DNA of 64,000 nucleotides, taken from NCBI GenBank assembly GCA_900239685.1, contig OENT01000019.1, positions 1 through 64,000 of the forward strand. The letters run 5' to 3'. Positions 1 through 13,929 of the stretch are shown one piece after another (within the stretch, counting starts at the first letter, position 1; the number at the start of each line of letters is the position of its first letter). Position numbers and translations under genes: made by a program. This DNA is from Rotaria macrura (Eukaryota; Rotifera; Eurotatoria; Philodinida; Philodinidae). The notes beneath the pieces are model-generated. The model was not told the origin of the DNA. It was given only the letters and a program-made list of their open reading frames with translations, and made no database searches.

Positions 1-2441
1 CGATGTATAAAACATAAAGTTGGGTATTGTATTAGAACTGAACATGTTTAAAAAATTCAAGTTCTATTCATATTTTACTTGAACATTTCTTCATAAGTTT
101 TTCTAATGACTCCTCCATCTGTCATCATATGCGACGTTGTATATAACAGTGTGTGGAACCCCACACATTATGACAGATTTGTTTTCCAAAAGTTCAACAT
201 TGTATACGATGAAAAAACGTTTCATTAAATAACTATGAGAAATTTCAACAAAAAACAAGCAAATGAAATGATGAGATACATTCTTTGAACTTTCAATCTT
301 TGCGTACAGCTAGTTCATAGGTAACACACACACATAGCAATTTTTCATTGTTGTAATTTTATAAATGCATCGATTAAGATAACATCAAACTGAAAGTAAC
401 ACTGTATCTGAACTTGTATGATTTTTAGTTATTATCAAGGCTTCATTCAATGTAACGAACATTTACAACAACTCTAGAATAATACATTCATTAAGACTCC
501 TTAGATTAGAACGATTCAAAAACCGTTCATATTTACTACTCTTGCTATATTGATTTTTACATGATAAAGTTTACGAGGATTTTATTAACATCATTGACAC
601 TGGAAAAAAATGATTCATTTCATTCTCATCTTTATTCAAAGTCCATCGATGGAGAAGATATGAAAAACTTTAAGAAAAAAGATACTTGTCGAATGATTAG
701 GTTTGCACTTTTCGTATTAATGTTTGACACCATGCAGATCTACAAATAGTCTAGTTTCATATTAAAAGTTTGCGATCACATTAGATTTGTAGTGTACTAG
801 TTGGTATTGCTTTGGAGCAAAGAATTTATCATAAAAATTAAAATGTCAAATTATTTCAGATAGTCTGAAAAATCGGATGAGAATATTGATATCATTAGAG
901 AGAAAGCATACTTAAACACAAATAATTGAGATCGAGCAATGATGACATAAATTCTACATACTGGCTCATACTTCCTTGTATAAATAGTTTTTATCTATTT
1001 TAGCTTGCTGATGAATGTCACGAACTGTCGATAATTATTGAAATTCATTATGAACAGCGTTCTTCTTTTTTCTTTGTCAGTTAAATGAAAAGATTGTATG
1101 TGAAACATACTCATTTAACATCATTTTGATAGAAATAAAAATTTCTCTCACGATAAAGTTCATCGAACACAATTCGTTCCTTGTTTCTCAGATGACACAG
1201 AATATTTGAATTATTACTTATGAATATTTTATTCAAATAATTTCTTTTCAATTTCTTTTTTTGATTATATATATCTACGAACTATTCTTACGTTCCTAGT
1301 AAAATAATCTAGTAGCATTATCGACACAAAAGAGATTTTTCTACTGAATCATTGAATTGACTGAATTCATTGTTGACTCTCTTAAGGACCCGATGATGTT
1401 TATTAAACTCAATGAAGTGTTCTAAATATATAAAGAAAAAAAATCTCTAATGTGCATTAAATTTGCATGAAAAATTTCATAAAAATAAGAAATATATAAA
1501 ACCTAGGAAAATAACTATGTTTTAATTTATTTCGACATTCTTTTATATTCTTTTTCTTTTCATTCTCATGTGTTACTATACTGTAATGAATGAACTTAAA
1601 GATGTGTATAAGAAAAATAGTCACTATATTTATATATCTATATGAATAGAGAAAAAGAGAGACAAAAAATTTTATTTATTTTAAAGCGTTTAAGTCGAAA
1701 CAGATATACATATAGATTAGAACTTGTTCATAACATTTTAAAATTGACATTTATTTTAATCTTTATTTCTGAGAACATAAAAATTGTTTTTTTTTCTTAA
1801 AAAACGAAAAAACAAACGAGAAAAACAATGGAATGCTATTTCATAATCAATATATTCCATATTCATTCATAGAGTTAATTTTTCCTTTTTTTTTGTCAGA
1901 TGTATACACTGTTTTTTTTCTCATTTATTGCACGCGCACACAACACCGAAATAATGACATACAAAAACAAAAGAAAGAAAAGAAAAAAACCAAACATACA
2001 AATAAACGAAAAGCGAAAACAATGATTCAAATAGAATACATATCACTGAAATCCCGAACAAATGTCATTCTATGTTGTTTTCATGTTTCTGAATTTTTTT
2101 TCCTCTTTTCTTAATGCACTTGTTGGAGCAGCTGAGTGTGTTACGACTAGTTAGAATGCTTGAGCAATATTCACACGTACAAATAAAACATATAGAAATA
2201 TATGCAATAGAACAAAACGAACAACAGAGAAAAAACCCACGTTGAGCAAAGCAAGCAACTAAAAACGAATTATTTCACAAAACGACAAGAAAAAAAAAAG
2301 AAAGAAAAATTACAAGATCACCAATTTGTTTTTTTTTCCTCGAAATATCACCTTGGCTAGATAAAATGAACAATAAACACAAGAGAAAAAGAAGAAGAAA
2401 GAAACTTTTGTTTGTTCGTCTATTTGTTGTTGCTGTTGTTT
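1..2441. other. Gene-free flank downstream of CUX
   Basis: Very AT-rich sequence with many A and T runs and stop codons in all frames. I see no exon with recognisable protein similarity on either strand. It lies on the 3' side of the minus-strand CUX gene, so it probably holds that gene's 3' UTR and polyadenylation region. I looked here for exons of the CASP alternative C terminus (which vertebrate CUX1 encodes) and found none. Confidence 0.6.
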
Positions 2442-5400
2442 TTAAGAAAGAATATCAATTAGATTTGTTGATTCATTTGTTTTTTGATTTGTTTCATCGT
2501 TACTGTCATTGTCAATCAAGGTTGAATCAATATGAAATTTTTTCGATAAATTATTATTATTATTGGTAGTAACTATTTTTTGTGGAACTGATTTACGTTT
2601 TTTACTACTCGAACTTGATGATACAGGAGGAATTTTTTGATCATCAATTATTGAAACAATATTTGTTGATGTTGCAGATAGACCCATAGGACTTGTTGAA
2701 CTGTTCGAATCGTTTGTACCATTGAGCCATGAACTAAATTAATACAAAGAAATTAGAAATTGAATATTGTCGTATAGCTGTTTTCTTTTACCTCGTTAAG
2801 GGTACAATTGTTGGTAAAATAGGATAGTCATTATCATCATCATCATCGTCGTCGTCGTCATCATCATTATTGTTATTGTTATTGTTATTATCATCGAGAT
2901 CATCATCATCGTCACTTTGTGTAGTCATTAGATCATCGTTGTTATTATTATTATTATTTAGTATTGATGTTGAATATTTATTTATTGGACTTGATGATGA
3001 ATGTATATTAGTTTTTGCTCTCATACGTGAATTATGAAACCAATTAGCAATTTTATTCATTGGTAATGATAATTCACTGACAAGTTGTTCTAATGTAGAT
3101 TGACTAGGGTATGGTTCATTCTCAAAGATTTGTTTCAATACACGACGTTGTTCATCTGTAAATAAATATCGACGTTTGGGATTATTGTTATTATTGATGT
3201 TTGTTGTTGTCATTGTTGATGATTTTTTAAGTAGTGAATTATTATTTCCACTATCTAAATCACCACTACTATCTGTTGTTGTAGCTGGAGGGCGAGAACG
3301 TCGTAAAGCTATGAAGAAAGAAAATTTAGTTTTCATGATAGAACTGAAGAAAAACAATTTACCATCACGTTCTCGTTTCCAAGCAAGGAGTTTTTGTACA
3401 TTGCCTGTATCATGATACCATGTATACATGCGTATATAAGGTTCACGACCTTTAACACTCAAGGAATGCCAGGGACGAGGCTTCGATAAGATTTCACTAA
3501 CAGTCCCTTGAGAGAGATTAAGGACAGCTTCGCCTAAAATAAGAAAAACGTCTGGTACTCACATGATTTTACAAAATGAAACGTTTGACTAGTAAAATGA
3601 TAATTCATTCGTATGTAAAAAGATTATTTATTTATTTATTGTCAAAATCTCTATATAACACTGTAGAATATCATCATTCGAGTCATGTATTAGTCATTAC
3701 TTGAAACAGTCAATATTTTTAAATATAAATATATATTTAAAAATATGTAAAAGAAATAACTGTTTGCGAAAGAAACAATATCAATAGAAAGTTTAGGTAA
3801 CATCTTTTGTACTCGAATCGGTTGATTTATAACATAATACATACCAAATACACGTTGGCCAATACTATAAGCAAATAAAAGTTCACGAACTTGTGAGCTT
3901 AATTGTTCAGTATCAATAGAATCTACATGAAGAAAAACGAAATTTTTGAAATAGTATTGTAAAAATCACTTTGTTTCTTCTCTTTACTTGGCAATGATAT
4001 TTTCGGAAGTTCATACGGTGTCATAAGTGGATTTGTTGATGAATGTCGTGAATTATTGGGTGATGATTTATCATTATTTTGTTTTGAGTTCTTCGAACGA
4101 GACTTCGACTTATTTGAATTTGTCATTATACCATTCGATGGCGATGTTGACGATGATGACATCGGCAATTGAATTGTTTCATTTGTTAATATTTGTGATG
4201 AATCATTCAATAAAATATTTGACTGTGAATCAATAGAATTATCTCGTGTTAATAATTTGGTCGGATGATAACCATTCAAAGTTGAATTGGATAGAAGTGA
4301 CGATGTTGCGGGTGGACAAAATGTTGGTAATAATATTGAATTTGTTGTTGATGGAGTTGGTGTTGATGGTGTTGTTGTCGTCACTGTTTGTACAAGTTGT
4401 TTAATAGCATTAGGATCATCAAGAAAAATACGCATACGAAGAAATGGTTCGCGACCTTTCTGTGTTAATAATTCCCATTGTTTTGGTCGAGCAAGAATAT
4501 CACTAGAAATGAATATTCATTGATTGATTTTCTTTTTTTTTTCTTTTATGTTTCAAATAAAACTTACCTAACACTACCCTGAGATAATCCAAGAATCTTC
4601 TCTCCAAAATGTCTTTGTGATATACTGTAACGACTTAATATATCCTTCACTGTTTGTACTAATTCCATTGTATTGATATGACGATATTTTGAGGTATCCT
4701 GTTCACGTAATGGTGTTAACGCTGTTTTAATATGTTTAGTTGATATTTGTTGTTTATTATGTGGCATTTTCATAGATGCTTGTTCGATACCATGATGACT
4801 CGAATCCATTTTCATACTTAAATCCAATGGAGTTTCATCTGAACTTGTTGGATTTTCATCATCAATATCATCATTATCATTATCATCGTCAACATCATCA
4901 TTATTATTATTATTATCATCATCATTTTCTTGTTCACTTTCATCATCTGTATCAATGGATGTTGGTAATGCTGGTTGAAATTGTTTAAATAAATCATTAT
5001 TACGAACGATTTCTTGTAACATAAGCCAATTTCGATAATTATCTGGTTGATGACGAAGTAGATTGAATGGTGACGATGTTGAACAATCCATAAGATTGTT
5101 TGTTGCTGTTGCTGTTGCCATTGATGGCGGTGGCGTATTAGCTATTATAGAATCATTGTGAAAGCTATTGACTGTACGCATTAGCAGCGATGGAACAAAT
5201 GCTGATAGCATGGATAGAGAGGTAGCAGTATTATTTGCTGATACCGTTGATGATGATGATGATGATAGTAGTGGCGGCGGTGGTGGTGGTGGTGGAACAG
5301 GAAGTAGAAATGTTTGTTGATCTGATATTATTGATTCATTCAAAGGAGAATTTACTGTTGATGAATTTGTCGATGAAGATGCAGGAGATGATGATGACGA

Positions 5401-8400
5401 GGATGAAGTTTTTGATTCAAGTGGATCGAGTATTTGATTGACATTGGATGAATCTGTAGGTAAAGAGCTACAGGGTGATAGGGAAAGTTTTTGATCCTAA
5501 AAAGAAGCAAAACGAACATAGATTTTAATTATACAATTTTCATAAAAACAAATGGTAATCATTGCTTACTATATTGCCTGAGGCAGCAGCTGCAGCAGCC
5601 GCAGTGGCTGCTGCTATTTGTTGCTTTTGAGCATCGGCTAAAATTTGAACAATTTTTTGATGCGTTGCTGGATCTGTATGTTTAGTACTCAAAGCTGGAT
5701 ATGGGTTATCTTTTGAACCTATGTATCGAATAAATTAGAAAATAATTAATATCATTAAATTGTATGGATGTATTCATTCTATATTTTTTTGTTACTTACG
5801 ATTGTTCATACCTTTGCGTGGACTAATACTTTTCAATGTTAGAATACTTTCTTCAGAGTTTGCCCAACACCACATTTTTCTATAACTTTCTTTACCTTTT
5901 TCAGTTAACTTTGACCAACATTTTGGTTTTGATAGTAATTCACTAACTGTACCTTGAGATAAACTTAATATATAACGTGCAAATATACGTTGACCTATAT
6001 TGTGTTGTGCAAGAAGTTTTCGGACAACATTGGCAACATATGTTGTATCAAGTGGTTCAAGTAAATTCGTATTATTATTAATATTATTATTGTTATTGTT
6101 GTTTGTTGTTGTCGTTGTTGTTGCTATTGTTGCTATCGCTACTGATGAGCATGTTGATGGAACAAGAATTGTTGGTGATGATGATGGTTTAGGTGATGTT
6201 TGTTTAGATGACTTAATTACTGTTCGATTATCTGTAGATGTTGTACCTATACTTGATACTCCAGATGATGATGATAATGGTGGACTCCATGATGATGTTG
6301 GTGGACAATGAAGTTTTGTACATTGGACGGATGAAAGTTGATGACCTGAAATGAGTTATTCGATGTAAAGCAGCTCTTTTTTTTCTTTCCTTTTATACGA
6401 ATGATTTACCTGGAAAGAGATTGGACGGCGTCAATGTTGTTGTCGTAACTGATGAAAGAAGTGAGGCAGTAGGAGTAACCATTGTTGAACATGATGTTGT
6501 CAATGACGGATATTTCGAATTTGTTGACGTTGAAAGCGTATTACATAATTGAAGATTATCCTTTGATGTTATTATCGAAAGTGACGATGGTATGGATGGT
6601 ATAATTTTTTTTGATGATTCATTTAATGTTCGTGCTATGTCTTCAATGCCATTACAGATTTTTGTTGATTGTTGATGAGGTTTTAAATAAATCTGAGAAG
6701 GTGATGAAGGAGAAGAAGATGAATTAGATGATGAAGAAGCTGATGATGAAAGAAAAGATGGTACAGGTAAATACGGAGCATTTGTTCGGTGCAAACATGG
6801 TGATGTACAGTGACGACATGAATGTTGAAGCTGATGATGATTAGTATTACCTAGAGTGAGAGATAAGTTGCTGTAACATGCATATACGCAACCCAAAAGT
6901 CCCTTATTAGTTATATATATATATATATATGTTCTTTTCCTTTCCTTTTTATCATTTATGTTTGTAAAAAGCGTGATTAGAGATAGAAAATAGCCAATCA
7001 CACTGTGTGTTCTATCATAGGATTAGTCAAACTTACTTTCGGGTTCAATATGTGACATTTTAATTTGTGTTTGTTCGTCTTGTAAATCAAAAGATTTCTT
7101 CGATAGATTTCCTGTTTGATCATCATTCGAACGATTTATGTTTGAAAATTCAATTGATTTTAGAACACTATAGAAAATCCAAACATCGACAAGTTGAATC
7201 TGATTGTATCTGTAATAAAATAAGATCCTTTTTTTACTCACGTCAATTCTCGTTTGATTTCATTGTAATCGGCTTGACTTTGTAATTTATTTTCTAGTTG
7301 TGCAATTAACTTTTCTTTCTCACTTAAAACATGTTCAAGATCAGAAATCTACCGAAGGAAAAAGAAACAGAAAAAGAAGTAAAATATGATACATGAAACT
7401 ATTTCTTTTTTTTTTCCTTCTTTTTTCTTTTTTGTATGCACCTGTGTAACTGATGTTTCTTTTATTTTAATCAATGTCGATTGTAATTTTTGTGTTTCAT
7501 CAACTAGTGAAACAATTTGACGTTCTTTAGTTGCTAATTCATGTTCAAGTTTTTCACATAATTTCCGTTCTATTTCTTCTTGCGAAATTAATTCATCAGT
7601 CGATTTATTATTTGTATCAACAAATCGTTCTTTATTCGATGCTCGCTAATTGATAAAGACAATGAAAACATTTAGTTCTGTTGTTTCCCTTCGTTAACAA
7701 AATCGTTCATTTACCTTATTCATTTGTTCGAAATCTTGATTCTGCGATGAATCATCTTCTGATTTGATTTTATAATCAAACATATCTTGATGTATAGGAT
7801 CTAATATTGATTGACGATGTATTTCCATTTGTGCATATTTATTAATACGATCAAATTGATGCTCTTTATCAGCTAGATAAGTAAAACAACATAAAAGAAA
7901 AAGAATTGCAACAAAAACGAGTAAAAATAAAAATTCATTTTTATATTTGATTGTCTTATCAGTTTAAAATAAAAACAAAACAAAACGATATTATATACCG
8001 AAGATATGTTGGAAGTCTTCTTTCTCTTTGATACGATCCTAGAAAGAATGAAAGAAAAGGAAAAAAAATCATTTCAATAATACTATTTCTCATCTTCTTT
8101 TCTTTTGCTTACTTGACAGAAAAGAATAATTCTGATCTTCAACTCAATAAACTTACTTTGTTTTATTCTATTCAATAAGTTTCTCTTTCTCTAGTCACCG
8201 TCTTTTAAAAATTTACTTCAATTTTATTATTCTTTTATATAATCGAAGTAAAATTTTTTCTTTCTTTTTTCTTTTTGCTATATTAATAAAGACAAAAAAA
8301 GAGAGAAGAAAATTTACCTGTATGATTACTTCTGTTTTTTCTTCCAAATCTTTGATTTTATCACGTAATTGCTTGATTGTCAATTCTATTATTATTATTA

Positions 8401-11400
8401 TTATTATTTTTAGATGTCTGTTTGCGTCCAAGAAAATTTTTTCCCTACCTTGACTTTTGACATGAGCTAATTCGTCTAAATTTGATTGACAAAATAAATA
8501 TGATTTGACATGAGAACAGGATCTATCATACTAGACTACTACTATACCTAATAGTTCTTTTAATTTTTGATTTTCGATTTCTAAATCGAATATCTTCTCG
8601 AATCGTCTCTGTAATGTTTGAATGTAATCAAGCGCTGGCACCGGATCTTTAAATATCAAGTAGAACGTGAAAAATACAAACAAGAATAGGAAACATATGT
8701 ACTGTTTACCTTGTAATTCACTTAAATGTTGATAGATTTCTAAAAATGTTTGTCGAGCTATATTGCTTCGTTTTGATAAATTATCTATGTCGATCTGGAA
8801 CGAATTTAATATAGGTGTAATGGCTTTGCGCACATCCTAACAGACACAAGTGACAAAGTCAACACTTCTATGTAAAGAAAAAAGAAAATGAAGAAATGTC
8901 GAAGATATGATGTTGTTATCGATTTACAGTATAAGTGTGTGCTTAGCGAGAGGTAACAATTTCTTTTTTTTGTAACTCGGCTTACAAACACTAGTGATGG
9001 TTAGGATGATGATGATGATGAAGATGATGATTAGAAAGAGAATATCGCATAAAAAATGATGATGATAAGGCGTTGGTCGGTTTGTTCCCTCTCTCTCTCT
9101 CTCTCTGTCTGTCTGTCTATTCTATTTTTTTCAAGAGGACTATGCGTGTGTCGTCGTCTATCTATCGCCCGCGTTTTTGAAAGAGGAAGACGAGACAGGT
9201 GATAGATAGATTTCTTCGTTTTTTTCTTCTTTTATACTCACTAAATGCAAGCAGGTGTTTACTACAAGAGAATAGAAAAATCGCGTGCTATTCTTCGCTT
9301 TCTCTCTCATTCTATTATTTGTCCAAAAATTGCACAATACGATCAATTCTCGGCCAATCATTGGCGAAGACCAATCGCGAAATTTTTTTGCGCGCTCTCT
9401 CCCTCTCTTTCTTTCTAGGAAGATATAGGCATTTTTTCGCCTTTTCCTACCAACCGACCATAAGTGCAGAACGCGCAAAGAAGAGAGACGAAGACTAAAG
9501 AGAGTGACAACAGGAGCCTGTCACACATCGTTTTGTGTTATGAATATTTTATTCCTCAGCATAAATATATAGAAATGAGGAGAGAGAGAGAGAGAGGGGG
9601 AAAATTTCAATCATCATTGCATTTATTCTATATGAGCGAACGTCGGTTGTCTTTCTCTCTATTAGCAATCATCGGGTGAGGTGCCGGCAACGGAAGTCTC
9701 ACAATGTTTATTCAAACAAACTGAAATGAACACACATATAAAGACACACGCATACAGAAACGCAAAATGAATTGCATTGCGTTGCGTTCGTGTCGATTAA
9801 CTAGCGCACGATTCATTTATACACACAATGACTACAATAAAAAAGGAATAACAAAAAAGAATTTATATAAATAATATGAGGAGAAGAATGAAAAAAAAAA
9901 TTTGCAAGACGAATATGATCGGAAACGTTTTGTATTTTTAATCATCCGCTGAAGAGAAACCCTATAGACATATAAAGAAGCGTCGAAAAAGAATTTTCAT
10001 TACTAGGATGATGAATGCATATGCACCGGTGGTGATGCAGATCGAAGAAGAATATTAGGCACTAAGGCTGTACTATCGTTGCTATTATGATCAGTTAGCT
10101 CACTTCCCTACACCTTCCAGGCATTCATACAAACAGGTGTATCCATATATCCATATTCATCACGTACATTTTACAAGAGACGGTAGTGCGGCATCAACTC
10201 AAACAAAAAAATCACTTTAAGTTTTTTAAATTTTTAACAACTCTTTTTACTCGCTTGACGAATGTGCTCATTCAAAGTGGTTCAATCACCTGAAGTGGAG
10301 ACAGACAGAAAGTAGCAAAAGACAAGAAACAACAAAGGACATAGAAAGAAAAAAATAATGATTCTCTATTTTCTGATTGGTTTTTATATGTAATTGGAGG
10401 AGCGCGCGGGTGTTCGATTTTCTCATCGGAAGAGTTGCGTGCCGATGGGCACCAAAAGTAATCAACTAGAGTTCACTACTATTACTCTTTTACCAACTAC
10501 AACGACGACTCGATACACGCGACAGAGAAGAAGAGGGTGAGAGAGAGAGAGAGGAAAGAGATCATGATATCGAATGATCACGTCTAATTAGAATCTCCAT
10601 TTATATGTGTGACTAGCAGGGAAGAACGAATGCGCATCGAGTTTTTTCACCTACTAGGATAGAGTAGAAGCAAAGCACAAGAATAAGAAGACAAGAATAA
10701 GAATGAGAACAAGAAGGAAAAAAAAGAAAATCAATTACGAAAGAGGAAATTGACCCTTGTTTGTGATTAGTTCTGATGCAGATCCGACTTAGTCGTTGAC
10801 GCACCGACCAAGACATTCTTTAAGTATTTATTCTTCTTCTTTTCCTCTTTTGTCTTTGTGTCTTTCTCCTCCTTTTCTTCTCGTCATTCAGGAGATGCTG
10901 TCTGATTAAAATTTCAGGAAGATGGAAAAAAGAATGTGTGAGAGAGAGAGAACGAGCAGTGAAAAGTCATCAACCTAAACAAGATTTGACACAATTCAAC
11001 ACACCGTATGTTGTGCATGCTCGCCTGCGCGAGTTTATTCACTCCCTATTCATCGAGTGTTTCGAAGAAGCTTTTCTCTCATCAATTGAAAAGAAAACAC
11101 CAGGTAGAAGTAGTAAGATGATGATCAAAGTATAAGAAAGAAACATAATGGCTGTCGCTCCGCCTATTGAATATGTAAATCATGTCTCTTTTCTCTCGTC
11201 TTTCTTGTCATCGTGAATGCGGATAAGATGAACTGAAGTCTTTCTTTTTCATTCGCTCATTTCCTCTAACGTGAATGATGAGAGGAAAAATGATGATGAA
11301 TAATACAAATCGTCGCCCGCTAAGGGGGCGTGTATGTTCGCATAGACACATGCAGCATACGTACGTACATAGAAACACAGACATGTATGTATATATATAT

Positions 11401-13896
11401 ATATATATATATAAATACATGAGAGGAATCGAATGTATCGGAACTACTTTGGAGAAGCTACATTAGCCAAATGATAGGTCGCAAGTTTGTCATTCCTTGG
11501 AAGGATTATAGAATAAAGGAGAGAGAAAGTAAGAAAAAAAAATTCTTTTTTTGTTTCTCTGCTCAATCACACGCAGACAGACGGTCTGTCATCACGCACA
11601 GACTCAGAGGAGACTATTCTACTGTGTCATTACCGGGTGATGATCAGGAGAAGAGGAAAAAACGACACACAATTAAAGACTATACTGATGTTGCTGGAGA
11701 TGATAAATAGAGAAAGAGAAAAAATCCCTTTCGCTCACTCTCTCTCTCTTCCTCTATTTTCGATTGAAGTAGAATATGTGTTGCATATGATGAGGTGGAA
11801 TCGACTTCATCATCAAGTTTAGTCTTCATCACAAATAAGAAGAAGACGACGATGACGACGGCGACGGCGAAGAAGAAGAAGAAGATCAAAGATCTTTGCA
11901 CACGAGTGCACATATGAAGCACGTTTCAAACAGCAATAAATCACACGTTAAGAACAGACTCTCTTATATATGATTGACAAGTTATCCTAATGAGGTGAAT
12001 GTGCTGTGTGTAGTTCTAGTCAAAAAAGAAAAATCAATTTTCGCCCCCTAATGTTCAAGACATATACAATTGAAATATAGAAATGAAATTTGATTATCAC
12101 CTTTGTGACGCGACACATAGGTAGTTTGACTGCTGTTACTTATTGCCAATCGACTTTTATTTCACTCTAACAAATTAGAACAAGAGTAGCATAGGTGCAC
12201 TGCATGAAAGCGGCAAATGGAAAGTATATGTAATGATTTTCGCAAATGAATGAATGGAATAGTAGTTCAGGTGTGCTTAAGAGAGAAGAAAAAGAAAGAG
12301 TGTGAGCAGATGCTATATGTATACTAGAGATCTAACTGGTTGAATTTGAAAATCAATAGTGTGTTCACGAATCAAGACTGAAAGTATTCAATTTATAAAA
12401 CACTTACACTCTTTTTTGTTTTATACAAACTAATGAATGCATGAATGATTGAATGATTGAATGAATGAAAACAAAAATAAAAATATATTCAAAGATTGTT
12501 TACGTTTATCAACTAGATTTTAAAAGTAACACTTTTTTTTATTCTTTCTGAACATTTGCTTATCGGCTCGTCCTTAGGCAAAGAAATCTTTATAAAAATA
12601 CTTTTTTTTCGCACATTTAAACTTATGTAACCGATAGGTCGATTAGTCTATTGCTGAACTTCTCGTCCGATCACGTCAGTGTCAACTCTTAATGAACGAT
12701 GGATTCGGCGGGCGTGTTATTTGTAATATGATCTTGTCCTTTCAATGATATTCAATTCATTCAAGTAAATGGGGACACCTTTACATACAAATTGATCCTT
12801 TCGCCTTGTATTTCCTGTATATATTGTATATGAAAGAAAAGAGAAAAGGAAAAAAGTTTCTAAATCAGATGAGCTATTGTTATTGTCGGAATGTATATGT
12901 CACTACCGCTTTGTAACAGAGTGTATTGTTGCGGTGAGATCGTGCGTAAAATAAAACGACGAATGGGCGCAAGTTAGTCCGACAAACAAGACAGATATAT
13001 ACACGCAAATTAGTTCAACTATACACCTGCGCGAACGATAGTGGCCCAGGAAGTGCAATCTTGCTTCGAAGAGAAAAAGAAGAAAAAGAAGATGAAGAAG
13101 AAGAAGATGATGATGATGATGATTATGATGAGAGTTTTCTGAAACGATCAGTCTATCTTACATATGATCACGTTCGTTTCATGTAAAATAAAAGAGACAA
13201 TAGAAGAAAAAGAAAACTATGTGCGTTCACACACACACACACTTATACACGACTGATGATCACGAGTACCTGTCTTTCTCGTTTTTGTCTATTTAATGAT
13301 CAATTAAAATAGAAGATATAGCAAAGAAGAAATAAGAGGATCCACCTACCTTATTCGTATTTTTCTTAAAATCTCGACTTAATTCAACCAATTTTCTTCT
13401 TGATTGATCACTTTCATCAGCACAACTGACTATTTCAGTTGTTGTCACGTCTAGATCATGCTAGAAAGACAAAAAAGAAAATAATAATAAGATTATTATT
13501 CCGTTTGATATTCATGTTCATTCATTTACATTGACAAACATATATTTCACTCATTCGATACAAAATTGATATTTGATAATTAAATGAACAAATATTAAAA
13601 GAGAAAAGGAGAAGTCATATTTCATCTCATACATATATATATATGTATATGTATATATACACGCACACATATAGAAAGTATCTACAATTGTGATAGACAA
13701 TGCACGTGGGTACCATCTTGTGCCAATATGTGTGTCGTGTCGTGTCATCGCATCGACAATTAATCGATTGTTTCTGAGAGTCGGCCCCAAAAGTGATTTG
13801 TTTTATTGCTCTCTCTCTTTTTTTCCTTCTTCTTCTTTTTGACATTATGTTCACTCTTTCGTTTCATTTATTGATACAACTGTACATATGATGCTC

Positions 13897-13929
<33 letters not shown>

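Larger units (their letters stand above)
8837..13349. other. Long CUX intron 2 (4.5 kb)
   Basis: Intron between CUX exons 2 and 3, with donor gtaggtgg at 13349 and acceptor ttag ending at 8837. It is far longer than the gene's other 3' introns (50-200 bp). It holds AG/CT, GAA/GAT and TA microsatellites and A-rich or T-rich tracts, but no exon I can recognise. Long 5' introns in a developmental regulator commonly hold enhancers or alternative promoters; that is inference only. Confidence 0.8.

Noticed and set aside
1..2441. CASP alternative exons downstream of CUX
   Set aside because: No minus-strand exon resembling the CASP C terminus or its TM segment is present.
4027..6311. Plus-strand ORFs rich in Met, Val, Leu or His
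   Set aside because: They are antisense shadows of trinucleotide runs in CUX exons.
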